In this document: positions 1-9,335 of the stretch, piece by piece
How positions within the stretch are numbered: the stretch's first letter is position 1
How the letters are laid out: every line of letters starts with the position of its first letter
Origin: Streptococcus sp. HMSC072G04
GTDB lineage: Bacteria > Bacillota > Bacilli > Lactobacillales > Streptococcaceae
Reading direction: 5' to 3'
Assembly: GCF_001813295.1 (NCBI RefSeq)
Contig: NZ_KV812011.1
Location: forward strand, 1 to 64,000
DNA: 64,000 nt
Position numbers and translations under genes: made by a program
Notes under the pieces: model-generated
Told to the model about the DNA's origin: nothing
Seen by the model: only the letters and a program-made list of their open reading frames with translations
The model's database searches: none

Positions 1-2
1 AT

Positions 3-76
3 TCCGCCATAGCTCAGTTGGTAGTAGCGCATGACTGTTAATCATGATGTCGTAGGTTCGAGTCCTACTGGCGGAG
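3..76 (+). tRNA. tRNA-Asn (GTT)
   Basis: Cloverleaf visible: acceptor stem TCCGCCA (3-9) pairs with TGGCGGA (69-75), and G76 is the discriminator base. The anticodon loop CTGTTAA carries GTT at 37-39, and the T-arm contains GGTTCGAGTCC. CCA is not encoded. It is the last visible gene of a transcript entering from the left, and a strong terminator follows. Confidence 0.97.
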
Positions 77-86
77 TATAGAATAT

Positions 87-115
87 AAGAGATCAAGTAA
101 TTGATCTCTTTTTTA
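87..115 (+). terminator. Rho-independent terminator after tRNA-Asn
   Basis: Perfect inverted repeat AAGAGATCAA / TTGATCTCTT with a GTAA loop, followed by a T tract. Confidence 0.9.
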
Positions 116-136
116 CTTTTCATTTTAATGTTAATT

Positions 137-163
137 AAAGCTCCGTTTAGTTAACGGAGCTTT
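137..163 (-). terminator. Terminator of the aspartokinase gene
   Basis: Inverted repeat AGCTCCGTT / AACGGAGCT (139-147, 153-161) lies just past the minus-strand stop codon. T-rich flanks on both sides make it potentially bidirectional. Confidence 0.8.
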
Positions 164-170
164 TCTCTAT

Positions 171-1526
171 TTAGTTATTTGGGAAAAATGCTTGATATAA
201 GGCTTTAATTGCTTTTTCTTCTTGATCTTTACTTACAACGAACATAATGGAAACTTCACTAGAACCTTGCGAGATCATTTGAATATTTACTTCATTTTCT
301 GATAGTGCTTTGGCTGCAGTGGCGGTAACCCCTACCTGACTCTTCATTTTCTCACCAACAATCATAATGATAGAAAGATCATGTTCAATTTCGGCTGTGT
401 CAACTTCTAGCTTTTGTGTTAATTGTTTCAGAATTTCTTGTTCTTTGATCGGTGTCAGTTCACGTGAACGCAAAATGATGGATAAATCATCAATTCCTGT
501 TGGCATATGTTCCCAACTGATATTGAGATCTTCTAAAATTTGAAGGACTTTTCGACCAAAACCGACTTCGCGGTTCATAAGGTATTTTGTAGTGTTAATA
601 CTAACGAATCCTGAATCACCTGCAATCCCTACAACAGTCACATGATCATTTGAATGTTCCAAAACAATGCGGGTTCCAGGGTGGTCTGGATTATTTGTAT
701 TTTTAATGACTAATGGAATTTTACCTCTGTATGCTGGAACAAGTGCTTCATCATGTAAGACTGAAAAACCAGCATAGGCTAATTCACGCATTTCTTTGTA
801 GGTTAATTCAGGAATAGAATGTGGGTGTTTAATAATACCTGGATGTGCTGCAAAGATACCATTTACGTCTGTAAAGTTTTCGTATAAGTCTGCTTTCACG
901 CCAGCTGCAATGATAGATCCTGTAATGTCAGATCCACCACGAGAAAATGTACAAATGTCCCCATCTTGGGTAACACCAAAAAAACCTGGAATGACAATTA
1001 CTTCACTTGCATCTTTTAGTTCTTCAATTTTATCGTAACTAGAAGGTAAAATACGAGCGTTGGAAGGTTCCGCAGTGACTGTGATTCCTGCTTCTTTTGG
1101 ATGGATATATTTTGCTTCTAATCCATTTTGATTGAAATAGGCAGCTATGAGTTTAGCGTTGTTATTTTCACCGGCTGCCAAAAATGCATCGTATGTAAAT
1201 GGATTTCCTTTTTTAGGCAAATTTGTCAGATCATAGATATCTTCAGCAATTTCTTGAATGATAGAATCTTTGAGACCCAATTCTTCTGTAATGGCACGAT
1301 AACGCTCAATAATCCACTGTTGTGTTTGCGTAACATCTTTATCTGAAGTGAATTCTTTATAATAACGGATCAGTGCATCTGTTACTTTTGTATCTTCTGC
1401 ATTTCGCTTACCAGGAGCTGATACAACTACAAATCTTCTTTCTGGATCATCTTTAATGATATTAAGTACTTTTTTTAATTGTGGAGCTGATGCTAGAGAA
1501 CTTCCACCGAATTTAGTTACTTTCAT
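171..1526 (-). CDS. Aspartokinase (aspartate kinase)
   Basis: Phosphorylates L-aspartate to aspartyl-4-phosphate, the first step to lysine/diaminopimelate, threonine and methionine; the diaminopimelate branch matters less in lysine-type streptococcal walls, but homoserine-derived amino acids need it. The 451-residue protein starts MKVTKFGGSSL, the amino-acid-kinase nucleotide motif, and has the FSRGGSD substrate region near residue 195. Roughly residues 300-451 form two ACT regulatory domains, so feedback control by an amino acid is likely from the family. An ATG start with AAGGAGA upstream and a good promoter precede it. It is monocistronic and divergent from fabM. Confidence 0.95.
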   Translation of the reverse strand: MKVTKFGGSSLASAPQLKKVLNIIKDDPERRFVVVSAPGKRNAEDTKVTDALIRYYKEFTSDKDVTQTQQWIIERYRAITEELGLKDSIIQEIAEDIYDLTNLPKKGNPFTYDAFLAAGENNNAKLIAAYFNQNGLEAKYIHPKEAGITVTAEPSNARILPSSYDKIEELKDASEVIVIPGFFGVTQDGDICTFSRGGSDITGSIIAAGVKADLYENFTDVNGIFAAHPGIIKHPHSIPELTYKEMRELAYAGFSVLHDEALVPAYRGKIPLVIKNTNNPDHPGTRIVLEHSNDHVTVVGIAGDSGFVSINTTKYLMNREVGFGRKVLQILEDLNISWEHMPTGIDDLSIILRSRELTPIKEQEILKQLTQKLEVDTAEIEHDLSIIMIVGEKMKSQVGVTATAAKALSENEVNIQMISQGSSEVSIMFVVSKDQEEKAIKALYQAFFPNN

Positions 1527-1554
1527 ATTTTCTCCTTAATAGTTTCATTAGTAC

Positions 1555-1583
1555 ATTATACCAAAGTTCAGTTATTGATACAA
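1555..1583 (-). promoter_or_regulatory. Promoter of the aspartokinase gene
   Basis: On the minus strand TTGTAT (1578-1583) is separated by 17 nt from TATAAT (1555-1560), and a TG precedes the -10. It lies 29 nt upstream of the start codon. Confidence 0.75.
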
Positions 1584-1711
1584 TGTATTTATAAATAGGG
1601 CATAAAATTGGTGGATCTAAGAGGCTATAAATTGTCATGATTCAAATTTTACAATTTTGTTACATCTTATAGATATATTTTACTATTCTAATTTTTTATG
1701 GTATGATATGT

Positions 1712-1740
1712 TATAATTAAAAAGTTTTAAGATCAAAATA
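1712..1740 (+). promoter_or_regulatory. fabM -10 region with possible FabT site
   Basis: TATAAT at 1712-1717 is followed at about 1724-1738 by TTTTAAGATCAAAAT. Its right half matches the FabT palindrome (TTTGA-N3-TCAAA type) and its left half is degenerate. No convincing -35 is visible. FabT control of fabM is known in streptococci; the operator assignment here is inference. Confidence 0.4.
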
Positions 1741-1768
1741 TTTTATATTTAAATAAAAGGAGTCTGTG

Positions 1769-2557
1769 ATGTTTGAAACAATTTTGTATTCTGTCGAAAA
1801 CGATCTCGCGTCAATTTCTTTAAATCGTCCTGAAGTTTCTAATGGTTTTAACATTCCAATGTGTCAGGAAATTTTGGCTGCCTTGGAAGATGCAGAAAAA
1901 AATGAGGAAGTAAAATTCATTATTCTATCAGCAGAAGGGAAAATCTTTTCAGTTGGTGGAGATTTGAGTGAAATGAAACGCGCAGTCGATGCAGATGACA
2001 TCGAGTCTCTTGTTTTAATTGCTGAATTAGTTAATACTATTTCTAAGAAAATTAAGCAATTACCTAAGCCGGTTATTATGGTAGCTGATGGAGCGGTCGC
2101 AGGAGCGGCGGCCAACATAGCAGTAGCTGTTGATTTTTGTATAATTAGTGATCGTACAAAATTTATCCAAGCCTTTGTTGGGGTTGGTTTAGCACCAGAT
2201 GCGGGTGGGTTATTCTTATTAGGAAAAGCTATTGGTATGTCTCGGGCTACTCATTTAGTAATGACAGGTGAAGCTTTGACTGCAGAAAAAGCATTGGAGT
2301 ATGGCCTAGCTTACCGCGTTTGTGAATCTGAAAAACTTGAGAAAACGGTTGATCAATTGCTTAAAAAATTAAGAAGAGGATCTTCAAATTCTTATGCTGC
2401 TATGAAAGAAATGGTTTGGGAAGCCTTCTTGAAAGAATGGGACCAATATGCGAATCTTGAATTAAATTTGCAAAAGAAACTAGCATTTACAGAAGATTTT
2501 AAAGAGGGGGTTATTGCCTACTCTGAAAAACGTCGGCCACAATTTAAAGGAAAATAA
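1769..2557 (+). CDS. fabM: trans-2-decenoyl-ACP isomerase FabM
   Basis: Converts trans-2-decenoyl-ACP to cis-3-decenoyl-ACP, the branch point for unsaturated fatty acids in streptococci, which lack FabA. The 262-residue protein is a crotonase-fold enzyme: oxyanion-hole regions appear as VGGDLSEM and later [10 protein letters not shown]. It was named FabM rather than generic enoyl-CoA hydratase because fabT and fabH follow directly. The ATG at 1769 was chosen over the GTG three bases earlier because the AAAGGAG ribosome site is then about 6-7 nt away. The protein is cytoplasmic. Confidence 0.93.
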   Translation: MFETILYSVENDLASISLNRPEVSNGFNIPMCQEILAALEDAEKNEEVKFIILSAEGKIFSVGGDLSEMKRAVDADDIESLVLIAELVNTISKKIKQLPKPVIMVADGAVAGAAANIAVAVDFCIISDRTKFIQAFVGVGLAPDAGGLFLLGKAIGMSRATHLVMTGEALTAEKALEYGLAYRVCESEKLEKTVDQLLKKLRRGSSNSYAAMKEMVWEAFLKEWDQYANLELNLQKKLAFTEDFKEGVIAYSEKRRPQFKGK

Positions 2558-2591
2558 ATTTGTATCTTTTCCATGTTTTGTGAAAAAAAGC

Positions 2592-2634
2592 TTGCAAATT
2601 ATTTTCATTTTTGATAAAATTTGACTATCAAAGT
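2592..2634 (+). promoter_or_regulatory. fabT promoter with overlapping FabT operator
   Basis: TTGCAA (2592-2597), a 17-nt spacer and TAAAAT (2615-2620) form the promoter. The near-palindrome ATTTGACTATCAAAGT (2619-2634) overlaps the -10 and the predicted start of transcription, and it matches the known streptococcal FabT site. Repressor bound here would block RNA polymerase, giving autoregulation of fabT-fabH-acpP. Confidence 0.8.
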
Positions 2635-2653
2635 AAAATTAGGAGGTGGAGTT

Positions 2654-3088
2654 TTGAATTACCAATTAGTTAATGACTATTTAACATCCATCTTTAATAA
2701 TGTTTTGGTTATCGAGGAGACGAGCCTAAGAGCAAGTCGATTTAAAGATGTTTCTATTAAAGAAATGCATACGATCGACGTGATTGGTTCGACACCGAAT
2801 GCAACCCCGAGTGATATTTCACGGGAGTTGATGGTGACTTTGGGGACTGTCACGACAAGTTTGAATAATCTTGAGCGCAAAGGGTATATCGAAAGAAGAA
2901 GATCTGAAGTTGATCGCCGGGTTGTACACTTGAGTTTAACAAAGAATGGTCGTCTACTTTATCGACTTCATCAGCAATTCCATAAACGGATGGTCAACCA
3001 AATTATTGGAGATATGAGTCCTGAAGAGAAGAAAGTGATGCAAAAAGGATTGCAAAATCTGTATCGTTTCTTGGAGGAAATTAAATAA
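2654..3088 (+). CDS. fabT: MarR-family fatty-acid synthesis repressor FabT
   Basis: Represses the fab genes; in streptococci acyl-ACP, especially with long chains, increases its DNA binding. The 144-residue protein has a MarR winged helix (about residues 30-100), with a recognition region around [19 protein letters not shown] and a basic wing [10 protein letters not shown]. The start is a TTG codon at 2654, chosen because AGGAGGTGGA lies 7 nt upstream and the resulting N terminus ([14 protein letters not shown]) fits the family; the upstream in-frame extension would run through the operator. Its stop overlaps the fabH ATG by one base, so the two are co-transcribed. Confidence 0.93.
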   Translation: MNYQLVNDYLTSIFNNVLVIEETSLRASRFKDVSIKEMHTIDVIGSTPNATPSDISRELMVTLGTVTTSLNNLERKGYIERRRSEVDRRVVHLSLTKNGRLLYRLHQQFHKRMVNQIIGDMSPEEKKVMQKGLQNLYRFLEEIK

Positions 3089-4062
3089 TGGTCTTTGCTA
3101 AAATTAGTCAAGTCGCTCATTATGTACCTGACCAAGTCGTATCGAATGATGATTTAGCTGAGATTATGGATACAAGTGATGAATGGATCAGTAGTCGGAC
3201 AGGCATTCTTCGTCGTCACATTTCAAGAGATGAGACGACCAGTGATCTTGCAACAGTTGTCGCACAAAGATTATTAGCAAAAGCAAACTTAGACGCTGAG
3301 GAAATTGATTTTATCGTTGTCGCTACAATTACTCCAGACAGCTTAATGCCATCGACCGCAGCCCGGGTACAAGCTAATATTGGAGCTTCTCGAGCTTTTG
3401 CGTTTGATCTGACTGCAGCATGTAGCGGATTTGTATTTGCATTAGCCACTGCTGAAAAATACATTTCTTCAGGGATGTACCAGCGAGGGATTGTGATCGG
3501 TAGTGAGACGCTTTCAAAAGTATTAGACTGGTCAGATCGCTCTACTTCAGTACTTTTTGGAGATGGAGCTGGCGGTGTCTTGCTTGAAGCGAGCGATCAA
3601 AAATCGTTTTTAGCTGAAAGTCTTTTTACGGATGGTAGCCGTGGTTCTAGTCTTGAATCTTGCTATTTGGGTCTGTCTTCTCCTTATTCAGAGGAAGTTA
3701 CCGATCGAAGATATCTGACGATGGATGGGCGGGCAGTTTTTGATTTTGCCATTCGTGATGTCACGAAAAGTATTCAAAAAATAATAGCAGACGCCTCTAT
3801 GGAAGCAGAAGAGATTGACTATTTTCTGTTACACCAGGCGAATGACCGAATGTTAGATAAGATGTCAAAAAAACTGGGTGTCTCTAGAGAGAAGATCCCA
3901 GCAAATATGATGGAATATGGGAACACTAGTGCTGCTAGTATCCCCATTCTATTATCGGAGTGTGTCGAGAATCATCGAATCAAGATGGATGGAAGTCAAA
4001 AAATTCTTCTTACAGGATTCGGTGGAGGTTTGACATGGGGCACACTTCTTGTTACAATCTAG
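3088..4062 (+). CDS. fabH: beta-ketoacyl-ACP synthase III FabH
   Basis: Condenses an acyl-CoA primer with malonyl-ACP to start fatty-acid chains. The 324-residue thiolase-fold protein has the Cys-His-Asn triad: C112 in TAACSGF, H249 in LHQAN and N279 in YGNTSAAS. It overlaps the fabT stop by one base and is followed 57 nt later by acpP. Length is normal for the family. Expected to be controlled by the FabT operator at the fabT promoter. Confidence 0.97.
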   Translation: MVFAKISQVAHYVPDQVVSNDDLAEIMDTSDEWISSRTGILRRHISRDETTSDLATVVAQRLLAKANLDAEEIDFIVVATITPDSLMPSTAARVQANIGASRAFAFDLTAACSGFVFALATAEKYISSGMYQRGIVIGSETLSKVLDWSDRSTSVLFGDGAGGVLLEASDQKSFLAESLFTDGSRGSSLESCYLGLSSPYSEEVTDRRYLTMDGRAVFDFAIRDVTKSIQKIIADASMEAEEIDYFLLHQANDRMLDKMSKKLGVSREKIPANMMEYGNTSAASIPILLSECVENHRIKMDGSQKILLTGFGGGLTWGTLLVTI

Positions 4063-4119
4063 TTAAACATGTGGAAACACATTTTAAAAATTTATATATT
4101 TTTTTTAAGGAGGCCTGTC

Positions 4120-4344
4120 ATGGCAGTATTTGAAAAAGTACAAGAAATTATCGTTGAAGAACTTGGTAAAGAACCATCAGAAGTAACTCTTGAATCTACA
4201 TTCGAAGATTTAGAAGCTGATTCATTGGATTTGTTCCAAGTGATCTCTGAAATCGAAGATGCTTTTGATATCCAAATCGAAACTGAAGAAGGATTGTCTA
4301 CAGTTGGTGATCTTGTCGCTTACGTAGAAGAAAAAACAAAATAA
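4120..4344 (+). CDS. acpP: Acyl carrier protein
   Basis: A 74-residue acidic carrier protein that holds growing acyl chains on a 4'-phosphopantetheine arm. The attachment serine is S35 in the DSLD motif. The ATG at 4120 was chosen because AAGGAGG lies 6 nt upstream and a start further upstream would add a non-family hydrophobic tail. It sits between fabH and fabK, the standard streptococcal order, and is followed by a short hairpin that may separate it from fabK. Confidence 0.97.
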   Translation: MAVFEKVQEIIVEELGKEPSEVTLESTFEDLEADSLDLFQVISEIEDAFDIQIETEEGLSTVGDLVAYVEEKTK

Positions 4345-4352
4345 TGATAGAT

Positions 4353-4382
4353 GAGAGTATCGAAAGATATTCTCTCTTGTTT
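4353..4382 (+). terminator. Probable terminator after acpP
   Basis: Stem GAGAG-TATC / GATA-TT-CTCTC closed by a GAAA tetraloop, followed by TTGTTT. The T tract is short, so read-through into fabK is likely. Confidence 0.5.
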
Positions 4383-4384
4383 AG

Positions 4385-4433
4385 GTAATAGTTTGAGGCT
4401 CAAAGAAACAATCTTTTAAACTCAAACTATTAC
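4385..4433 (+). promoter_or_regulatory. Inverted repeat with FabT-like half-sites upstream of fabK
   Basis: Perfect 13-bp arms GTAATAGTTTGAG (4385-4397) and CTCAAACTATTAC (4421-4433) flank 23 nt. Each arm carries an AGTTTGA half of the FabT consensus, and the left one continues as AGTTTGAGGCTCAAAG. A FabT site before fabK is known in pneumococcus; the paired inverted arrangement is what the sequence shows here. Confidence 0.55.
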
Positions 4434-4458
4434 TTAAGCGAAAAAAGAGGTAGGTATA

Positions 4459-5424
4459 ATGCAAACACGAATTACTGAACTATTGAATATTAAATATCCA
4501 ATCTTCCAAGGTGGGATGGCATGGGTCGCTGATGGTGACTTGGCTGGAGCAGTATCAAACGCCGGTGGTCTTGGAATCATTGGTGGCGGGAACGCTCCAA
4601 AAGAAGTTGTAAAGGCTAACATTGATAAAGTGAAGTCTATTACAGATAAACCTTTTGGTGTAAATATCATGCTTTTGTCCCCATTCGCGGATGACATTGT
4701 TGACCTGGTGATTGAAGAAGGTGTAAAAGTTGTTACAACTGGTGCTGGAAATCCTGGGAAATACATGGATCGTTTCCATGAAGCAGGGATCACTGTCATT
4801 CCAGTTGTTCCATCTGTTGCCCTTGCAAAACGGATGGAAAATTTGGGTGCCGATGCGGTGATTGCAGAAGGCATGGAAGCTGGAGGTCACATTGGTAAAT
4901 TGACGACCATGACCTTGGTTCGTCAAGTGGTTGAAGCTGTTTCTATTCCAGTAATTGGTGCTGGAGGTGTCGCTGATGGTTCCGGTGCTGCAGCTGTCTT
5001 TATGTTAGGCGCTGAAGCTGTTCAGGTGGGAACTCGTTTCGTGGTTGCTAAAGAATCTAACGCTCACCAAAACTTTAAGAATAAAATCTTGAAAGCGAAA
5101 GATATTGATACGGTAGTTTCAGCATCAGTTGTTGGACACCCTGTTCGTGCGATCAAGAATAAATTGGCTTCTGCCTATAACCAAGCTGAAAAAGATTTCT
5201 TGGCAGGTAAGAAGACTCAAGAAGAAATTGAAGAATTAGGAGCAGGTGCGCTTCGCAATGCCGTTGTTGATGGAGATGTTGACAATGGGTCTGTAATGGC
5301 AGGCCAAATTGCTGGTCTTGTGAGCAAGGAAGAAACTTGTGCTGAAATTCTAGAAGATATCTATTATGGTGCAGCCAAGGTGATTCAAAGAGAGGCTGCT
5401 CGTTGGGCAGATGTAAACGTCTAA
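4459..5424 (+). CDS. fabK: enoyl-ACP reductase II FabK
   Basis: FMN-dependent NAD(P)H enoyl-ACP reductase that performs the last step of each elongation cycle; it replaces FabI in streptococci and underlies their natural insensitivity to triclosan-type FabI inhibitors. The 321-residue nitronate-monooxygenase-like TIM barrel shows QGGMAWVADG at the N terminus, EGMEAGGHIG near residue 137 and IGAGGVADG near residue 167, the FMN phosphate-binding loops. It begins a tightly spaced run through fabD, fabG, fabF, accB and onward. Confidence 0.96.
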   Translation: MQTRITELLNIKYPIFQGGMAWVADGDLAGAVSNAGGLGIIGGGNAPKEVVKANIDKVKSITDKPFGVNIMLLSPFADDIVDLVIEEGVKVVTTGAGNPGKYMDRFHEAGITVIPVVPSVALAKRMENLGADAVIAEGMEAGGHIGKLTTMTLVRQVVEAVSIPVIGAGGVADGSGAAAVFMLGAEAVQVGTRFVVAKESNAHQNFKNKILKAKDIDTVVSASVVGHPVRAIKNKLASAYNQAEKDFLAGKKTQEEIEELGAGALRNAVVDGDVDNGSVMAGQIAGLVSKEETCAEILEDIYYGAAKVIQREAARWADVNV

Positions 5425-5446
5425 AAACGTCGAAAGGATTAGGATA

Positions 5447-6367
5447 GTGACAAAACGTGCGTTCTTATTTGCTGGTCAAGGGGCTCAGAAATTGGGCATG
5501 GCGAGCGATTTGTATGCGGCTTATCCCGTTGTTAAAGAGACATTTGATACGGCTAGTCGTATTCTAGGTTATGATTTGCGTGAATTGATTGATTCTAACG
5601 AAGAAAAACTGAATCAGACACGCTATACTCAACCAGCTATTTTGACAACGTCAGTAGCCATTTATCGTCTCTTAGCAGAAAATGGTATCACTCCTGATAT
5701 TGTTGCCGGCCTCTCTTTGGGGGAATATTCTGCCCTGGTTGCGGCTGGAGGTCTTTCGTTTGAAGATGCAGTAGCTTTGGTTGCGAAACGTGGTGAATTC
5801 ATGGAAACAGCAGCTCCTGCTGGAAGTGGGAAAATGGTTGCTGTTATGAATACAGATCCAAGTTTGATCGAAGAGATTTGCCAACAAGCATCCGAAAAGG
5901 GTGTAGTAACACCAGCTAACTACAATACGCCAGCACAAATTGTGATTGGTGGTGAGGTTGCGGCTGTGGACTATGCTGTGGAACTATTGCAGGAAGCAGG
6001 TGCCAAACGCTTGATCCCTTTGAACGTGTCAGGTCCATTCCACACAGCCTTACTGGAATCTGCTAGTCAAAAATTGGCGGCTGAACTAGAAAAAGTATCA
6101 TTTAATGATTTTGATCTTCCTTTAGTTGGGAATACAGAAGCTACGATCATGAAGTCAGAAGATGTGAAAGCACTGTTGGCCCGTCAAGTAAAAGAACCAG
6201 TTCGTTTCTATGATTCAATTGCTACGATTCAAGAATTTGGTGTAGATGAGGTCATCGAGATCGGACCTGGAAAAGTCTTGTCAGGTTTCTTGAAAAAAAT
6301 TGATAAAACTCTTCCAACTCATAACGTCGAAGATCAGGCTAGTCTAGATGCACTTCTGAATGCTTAA
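5447..6367 (+). CDS. fabD: malonyl-CoA:ACP transacylase FabD
   Basis: Transfers malonyl from CoA to AcpP. The 306-residue protein has the nucleophile S90 in GLSLGEY and H199 in GPFHTALL, plus the FAGQGAQ N-terminal signature. The start is GTG at 5447, fitted by AAAGGA upstream and by the usual MTKRAFLFAGQGAQ beginning. It follows fabK by 22 nt and precedes fabG by 12 nt. Confidence 0.96.
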   Translation: MTKRAFLFAGQGAQKLGMASDLYAAYPVVKETFDTASRILGYDLRELIDSNEEKLNQTRYTQPAILTTSVAIYRLLAENGITPDIVAGLSLGEYSALVAAGGLSFEDAVALVAKRGEFMETAAPAGSGKMVAVMNTDPSLIEEICQQASEKGVVTPANYNTPAQIVIGGEVAAVDYAVELLQEAGAKRLIPLNVSGPFHTALLESASQKLAAELEKVSFNDFDLPLVGNTEATIMKSEDVKALLARQVKEPVRFYDSIATIQEFGVDEVIEIGPGKVLSGFLKKIDKTLPTHNVEDQASLDALLNA

Positions 6368-6379
6368 AACGAGGTAAAG

Positions 6380-7114
6380 ATGGAACTTAAGAATAAAAAT
6401 GTTTTTGTAACAGGTTCAACACGCGGAATTGGATTGGCTGTGGCTCATAAATTTGCGAGTCTCGGTGCCAATGTTGTCCTAAATGGACGTTCTGAAATTT
6501 CTGAGGACTTGCTTGCACAGTTTGCTGACTATGGTGTGACTGTTGTTGGTATTTCTGGGGATATTTCTAATGGCGAAGATGCTCAACGTATGGTAGCTGA
6601 AGCAATTGAAAAGCTTGGAAGTGTTGATGTTTTGGTCAATAACGCTGGGATCACAAACGACAAGTTGATGTTGAAAATGACTGAAGAAGATTTTGAACGG
6701 GTTTTGAAAATCAACTTGACTGGTGCCTTCAATATGACACAAGCTGTCTTGAAACCAATGTCTAAGGCGCGTCAAGGTGCCATCATCAATATGTCATCTG
6801 TTGTAGGTCTCATGGGGAATATCGGTCAAGCTAACTATGCGGCTTCAAAAGCTGGTTTGATTGGTTTCACTAAATCAGTAGCGCGTGAAGTTGCGGCTCG
6901 TGGCGTTCGTGTGAATGCCATTGCACCTGGTTTCATTGAATCAGATATGACAGACGCTATTCCAGAGAAAATGAAAGATGCCATGCTAGCTCAAGTGCCA
7001 ATGAAACGAATTGGTCAAGCTGAAGAAGTGGCAGAAGTTGCGGCTTTCTTGGCAGGTCAAGAATATTTAACTGGTCAAACAATTGCCATTGATGGCGGAA
7101 TGACTATGCAATAA
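6380..7114 (+). CDS. fabG: 3-oxoacyl-ACP reductase FabG
   Basis: NADPH-dependent reduction of beta-ketoacyl-ACP. The 244-residue short-chain dehydrogenase has the nucleotide loop GSTRGIG near residue 12, NNAG in the middle, and the catalytic S140, Y153 and K157 in YAASK. Standard length. It lies in the fab operon between fabD and fabF. Confidence 0.97.
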   Translation: MELKNKNVFVTGSTRGIGLAVAHKFASLGANVVLNGRSEISEDLLAQFADYGVTVVGISGDISNGEDAQRMVAEAIEKLGSVDVLVNNAGITNDKLMLKMTEEDFERVLKINLTGAFNMTQAVLKPMSKARQGAIINMSSVVGLMGNIGQANYAASKAGLIGFTKSVAREVAARGVRVNAIAPGFIESDMTDAIPEKMKDAMLAQVPMKRIGQAEEVAEVAAFLAGQEYLTGQTIAIDGGMTMQ

Positions 7115-7175
7115 TGAATGCTCACTGATCGAAAATCACTTACTTAAATATCCATCCGACAAAAGGAGAATATAT

Positions 7176-8408
7176 ATGTCTACAAATCGTGTTGTTGTTA
7201 CAGGTTATGGTGTAACCTCACCAATCGGAAATACACCAGAAGAATTTTGGAATAGCCTTCATGAAGGAAAAATTGGGATCAAACCCATTACGAAATTTGA
7301 TGCTTCTGAAATTCCAGTCTTTAATGCTGGTGAAATTCAAGATTTCCCATTCGATAAATATTTTGTAAAAAAAGATCAAAATCGTATGGATACTTACTCA
7401 TTGTATGCAATCTATGCTGCAATGGAAGCTATTGAAAATTCAGGCTTGAACATGGAAGAAGAAGACCGCGATCGTGTAGGTGTGATTGTATCATCTGGTA
7501 TCGGTGGTTTGCAAGAATTGGAAGACCAAATCATCCGGATGCATGAACGTGGGATGAAGAGAATCCAACCAATGTTTATTCCAAAAGCTCTTTCAAACAT
7601 GGGGGCTGGAAACATCGCACTTAAGATTGGGGCTCAAGGGGTATGTAAATCCGTGACAACAGCTTGTGCTTCTGCCAACGATGCCATTGGTGAAGCTTTC
7701 CGTGAAATTAAATTTGGTATGCATGATGTTGTTTTGGCAGGTGGTGCTGAAGCTTCGATTACTAAGATTGGTATCGGTGGTTTCAATGCCCTTACGGCCC
7801 TTTCAACAACGGAAGACCCAGAACGTTCATCTATCCCATTTGACAAAGACCGTAATGGTTTTGTGATGGGTGAAGGTGCAGGGGTTCTCGTTATTGAAAG
7901 CTTGGAACATGCTCAAAAACGTGGTGCTAACATCTTGGCTGAGATTGTTGGTTACGGATCAAACTGTGATGCTTATCATATGACAACACCAACACCAGAT
8001 GGTTCAGGTGCGGCTAAAGCGATTAAATTGGCGATCAATGAAGCGGGTATCAAACCTGAGGATGTCGATTATGTCAATGCACATGGTACCTCTACACCTG
8101 CTAATGAAAAAGGTGAAAGCGGAGCTATTGTTTCTGTACTTGGTAAAGAAGTTCCTGTATCATCTACTAAATCATTTACAGGACACTTGTTAGGTGCTGC
8201 TGGTGCGGTTGAAGCGATTGCTACCATCGAAGCGATTCGTCATAGCTTTGTACCAAAAACTGCTGGTACTAAAGAATTGTCTGACTATATCGAAGCAAAC
8301 GTTGTTTATGGTGAAGGTCAAGAAGCGGATATTCAGTACGCTATCTCAAATACCTTTGGTTTTGGAGGACACAATGCTGTTCTGGCCTTTAAACGTTGGG
8401 AGGGTTAA
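7176..8408 (+). CDS. fabF: beta-ketoacyl-ACP synthase II FabF
   Basis: Elongates acyl-ACP with malonyl-ACP, including the unsaturated intermediates produced through FabM. The 410-residue protein carries the Cys-His-His triad: C164 in TTACASA, H303 in NAHGTSTP and H337 in FTGHLLGAAG. A clear AAAGGAG site precedes the ATG. The 61-nt gap after fabG shows no obvious terminator. Confidence 0.97.
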   Translation: MSTNRVVVTGYGVTSPIGNTPEEFWNSLHEGKIGIKPITKFDASEIPVFNAGEIQDFPFDKYFVKKDQNRMDTYSLYAIYAAMEAIENSGLNMEEEDRDRVGVIVSSGIGGLQELEDQIIRMHERGMKRIQPMFIPKALSNMGAGNIALKIGAQGVCKSVTTACASANDAIGEAFREIKFGMHDVVLAGGAEASITKIGIGGFNALTALSTTEDPERSSIPFDKDRNGFVMGEGAGVLVIESLEHAQKRGANILAEIVGYGSNCDAYHMTTPTPDGSGAAKAIKLAINEAGIKPEDVDYVNAHGTSTPANEKGESGAIVSVLGKEVPVSSTKSFTGHLLGAAGAVEAIATIEAIRHSFVPKTAGTKELSDYIEANVVYGEGQEADIQYAISNTFGFGGHNAVLAFKRWEG

Positions 8409-8411
8409 TTC

Positions 8412-8900
8412 ATGAATATTTCTGAAGTCAAAGATTTGTTGGCTCAATTTGATGCGTCAACTTTGCGTGAATTCTCATATAAAAATAATGGCGAAGAATT
8501 GAATTTGAGTAAAAACCAAACGAGTTCAGTTGCGGCTACACCGGTTGCTCCTGCACTTGAAGTGGTAGCAGCTCCTCAAACTCCTGTAGTAGCCCCTGTT
8601 GTTGAAGCACCAGCAACTCCAGCTGTAGTGGCTGAACCAGTTGCTGCTCCAGCTCAGGCTGCAGAAGGTGATGTGGTTGAAAGTCCATTGGTTGGGGTGG
8701 CTTACTTGTCGCCAGCTCCGGATAAACCAGCCTTTGTATCTGTAGGAGATAAGGTCACTAAGGGTCAAACACTCTTGATTATCGAAGCCATGAAAGTGAT
8801 GAATGAAGTCCCAGCACCAAAAGATGGGGTAGTCACTGAAATTTTAGTAACGAATGAAGAAATGGTTGAATTTGGAAAAGGATTGGTTCGAATCAAATGA
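8412..8900 (+). CDS. accB: Biotin carboxyl carrier protein of acetyl-CoA carboxylase
   Basis: Carries biotin between the carboxylase (AccC) and transferase (AccAD) sites. The 162-residue protein has an N-terminal helix region, a flexible Ala/Pro-rich linker (about residues 40-85), and a C-terminal lipoyl/biotinyl domain with the biotin-acceptor K128 in EAMKVMNEV. It starts 3 nt after fabF and overlaps fabZ by 4 nt, so the stoichiometry is probably set by coupled translation. Confidence 0.96.
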   Translation: MNISEVKDLLAQFDASTLREFSYKNNGEELNLSKNQTSSVAATPVAPALEVVAAPQTPVVAPVVEAPATPAVVAEPVAAPAQAAEGDVVESPLVGVAYLSPAPDKPAFVSVGDKVTKGQTLLIIEAMKVMNEVPAPKDGVVTEILVTNEEMVEFGKGLVRIK

Positions 8901-9322
8901 CAATTGATATTAATGCTATTCGTGAGGCTTTGCCGCATCGTTACCCAATGCTTTTGGTGGATCGCGTTTTAGAAACAAGCGAAGATACGATTGTTGCCAT
9001 TAAAAACGTGACAATTAATGAACCATTTTTTAATGGACATTTTCCACAATATCCTGTTATGCCAGGTGTTCTCATCATGGAAGCTTTGGCACAAACAGCA
9101 GGTGTACTAGAGTTGTCAAAACCTGAAAATAAAGGGAAATTAGTCTTTTATGCAGGGATGGACAAGGTGAAGTTTAAAAAACAAGTCGTTCCAGGAGATC
9201 AACTGGTGATGACAGCTACTTTTGTCAAACGTCGTGGAACCATTGCTGTTGTTGAAGCGAAAGCAGAGGTAGACGGTAAGCTTGCAGCTTCAGGAACGCT
9301 TACTTTTGCAATTGGAAATTAA
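8897..9322 (+). CDS. fabZ: 3-hydroxyacyl-ACP dehydratase FabZ
   Basis: Dehydrates 3-hydroxyacyl-ACP to trans-2-enoyl-ACP, supplying both FabK and FabM. The 141-residue hot-dog fold has the catalytic H48 in NGHFP and E62 in IMEALAQ. It overlaps accB (ATGA junction) and is followed by accC 13 nt later. Confidence 0.96.
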   Translation: MTIDINAIREALPHRYPMLLVDRVLETSEDTIVAIKNVTINEPFFNGHFPQYPVMPGVLIMEALAQTAGVLELSKPENKGKLVFYAGMDKVKFKKQVVPGDQLVMTATFVKRRGTIAVVEAKAEVDGKLAASGTLTFAIGN

Positions 9323-9335
9323 GAAAGGCCTATCT

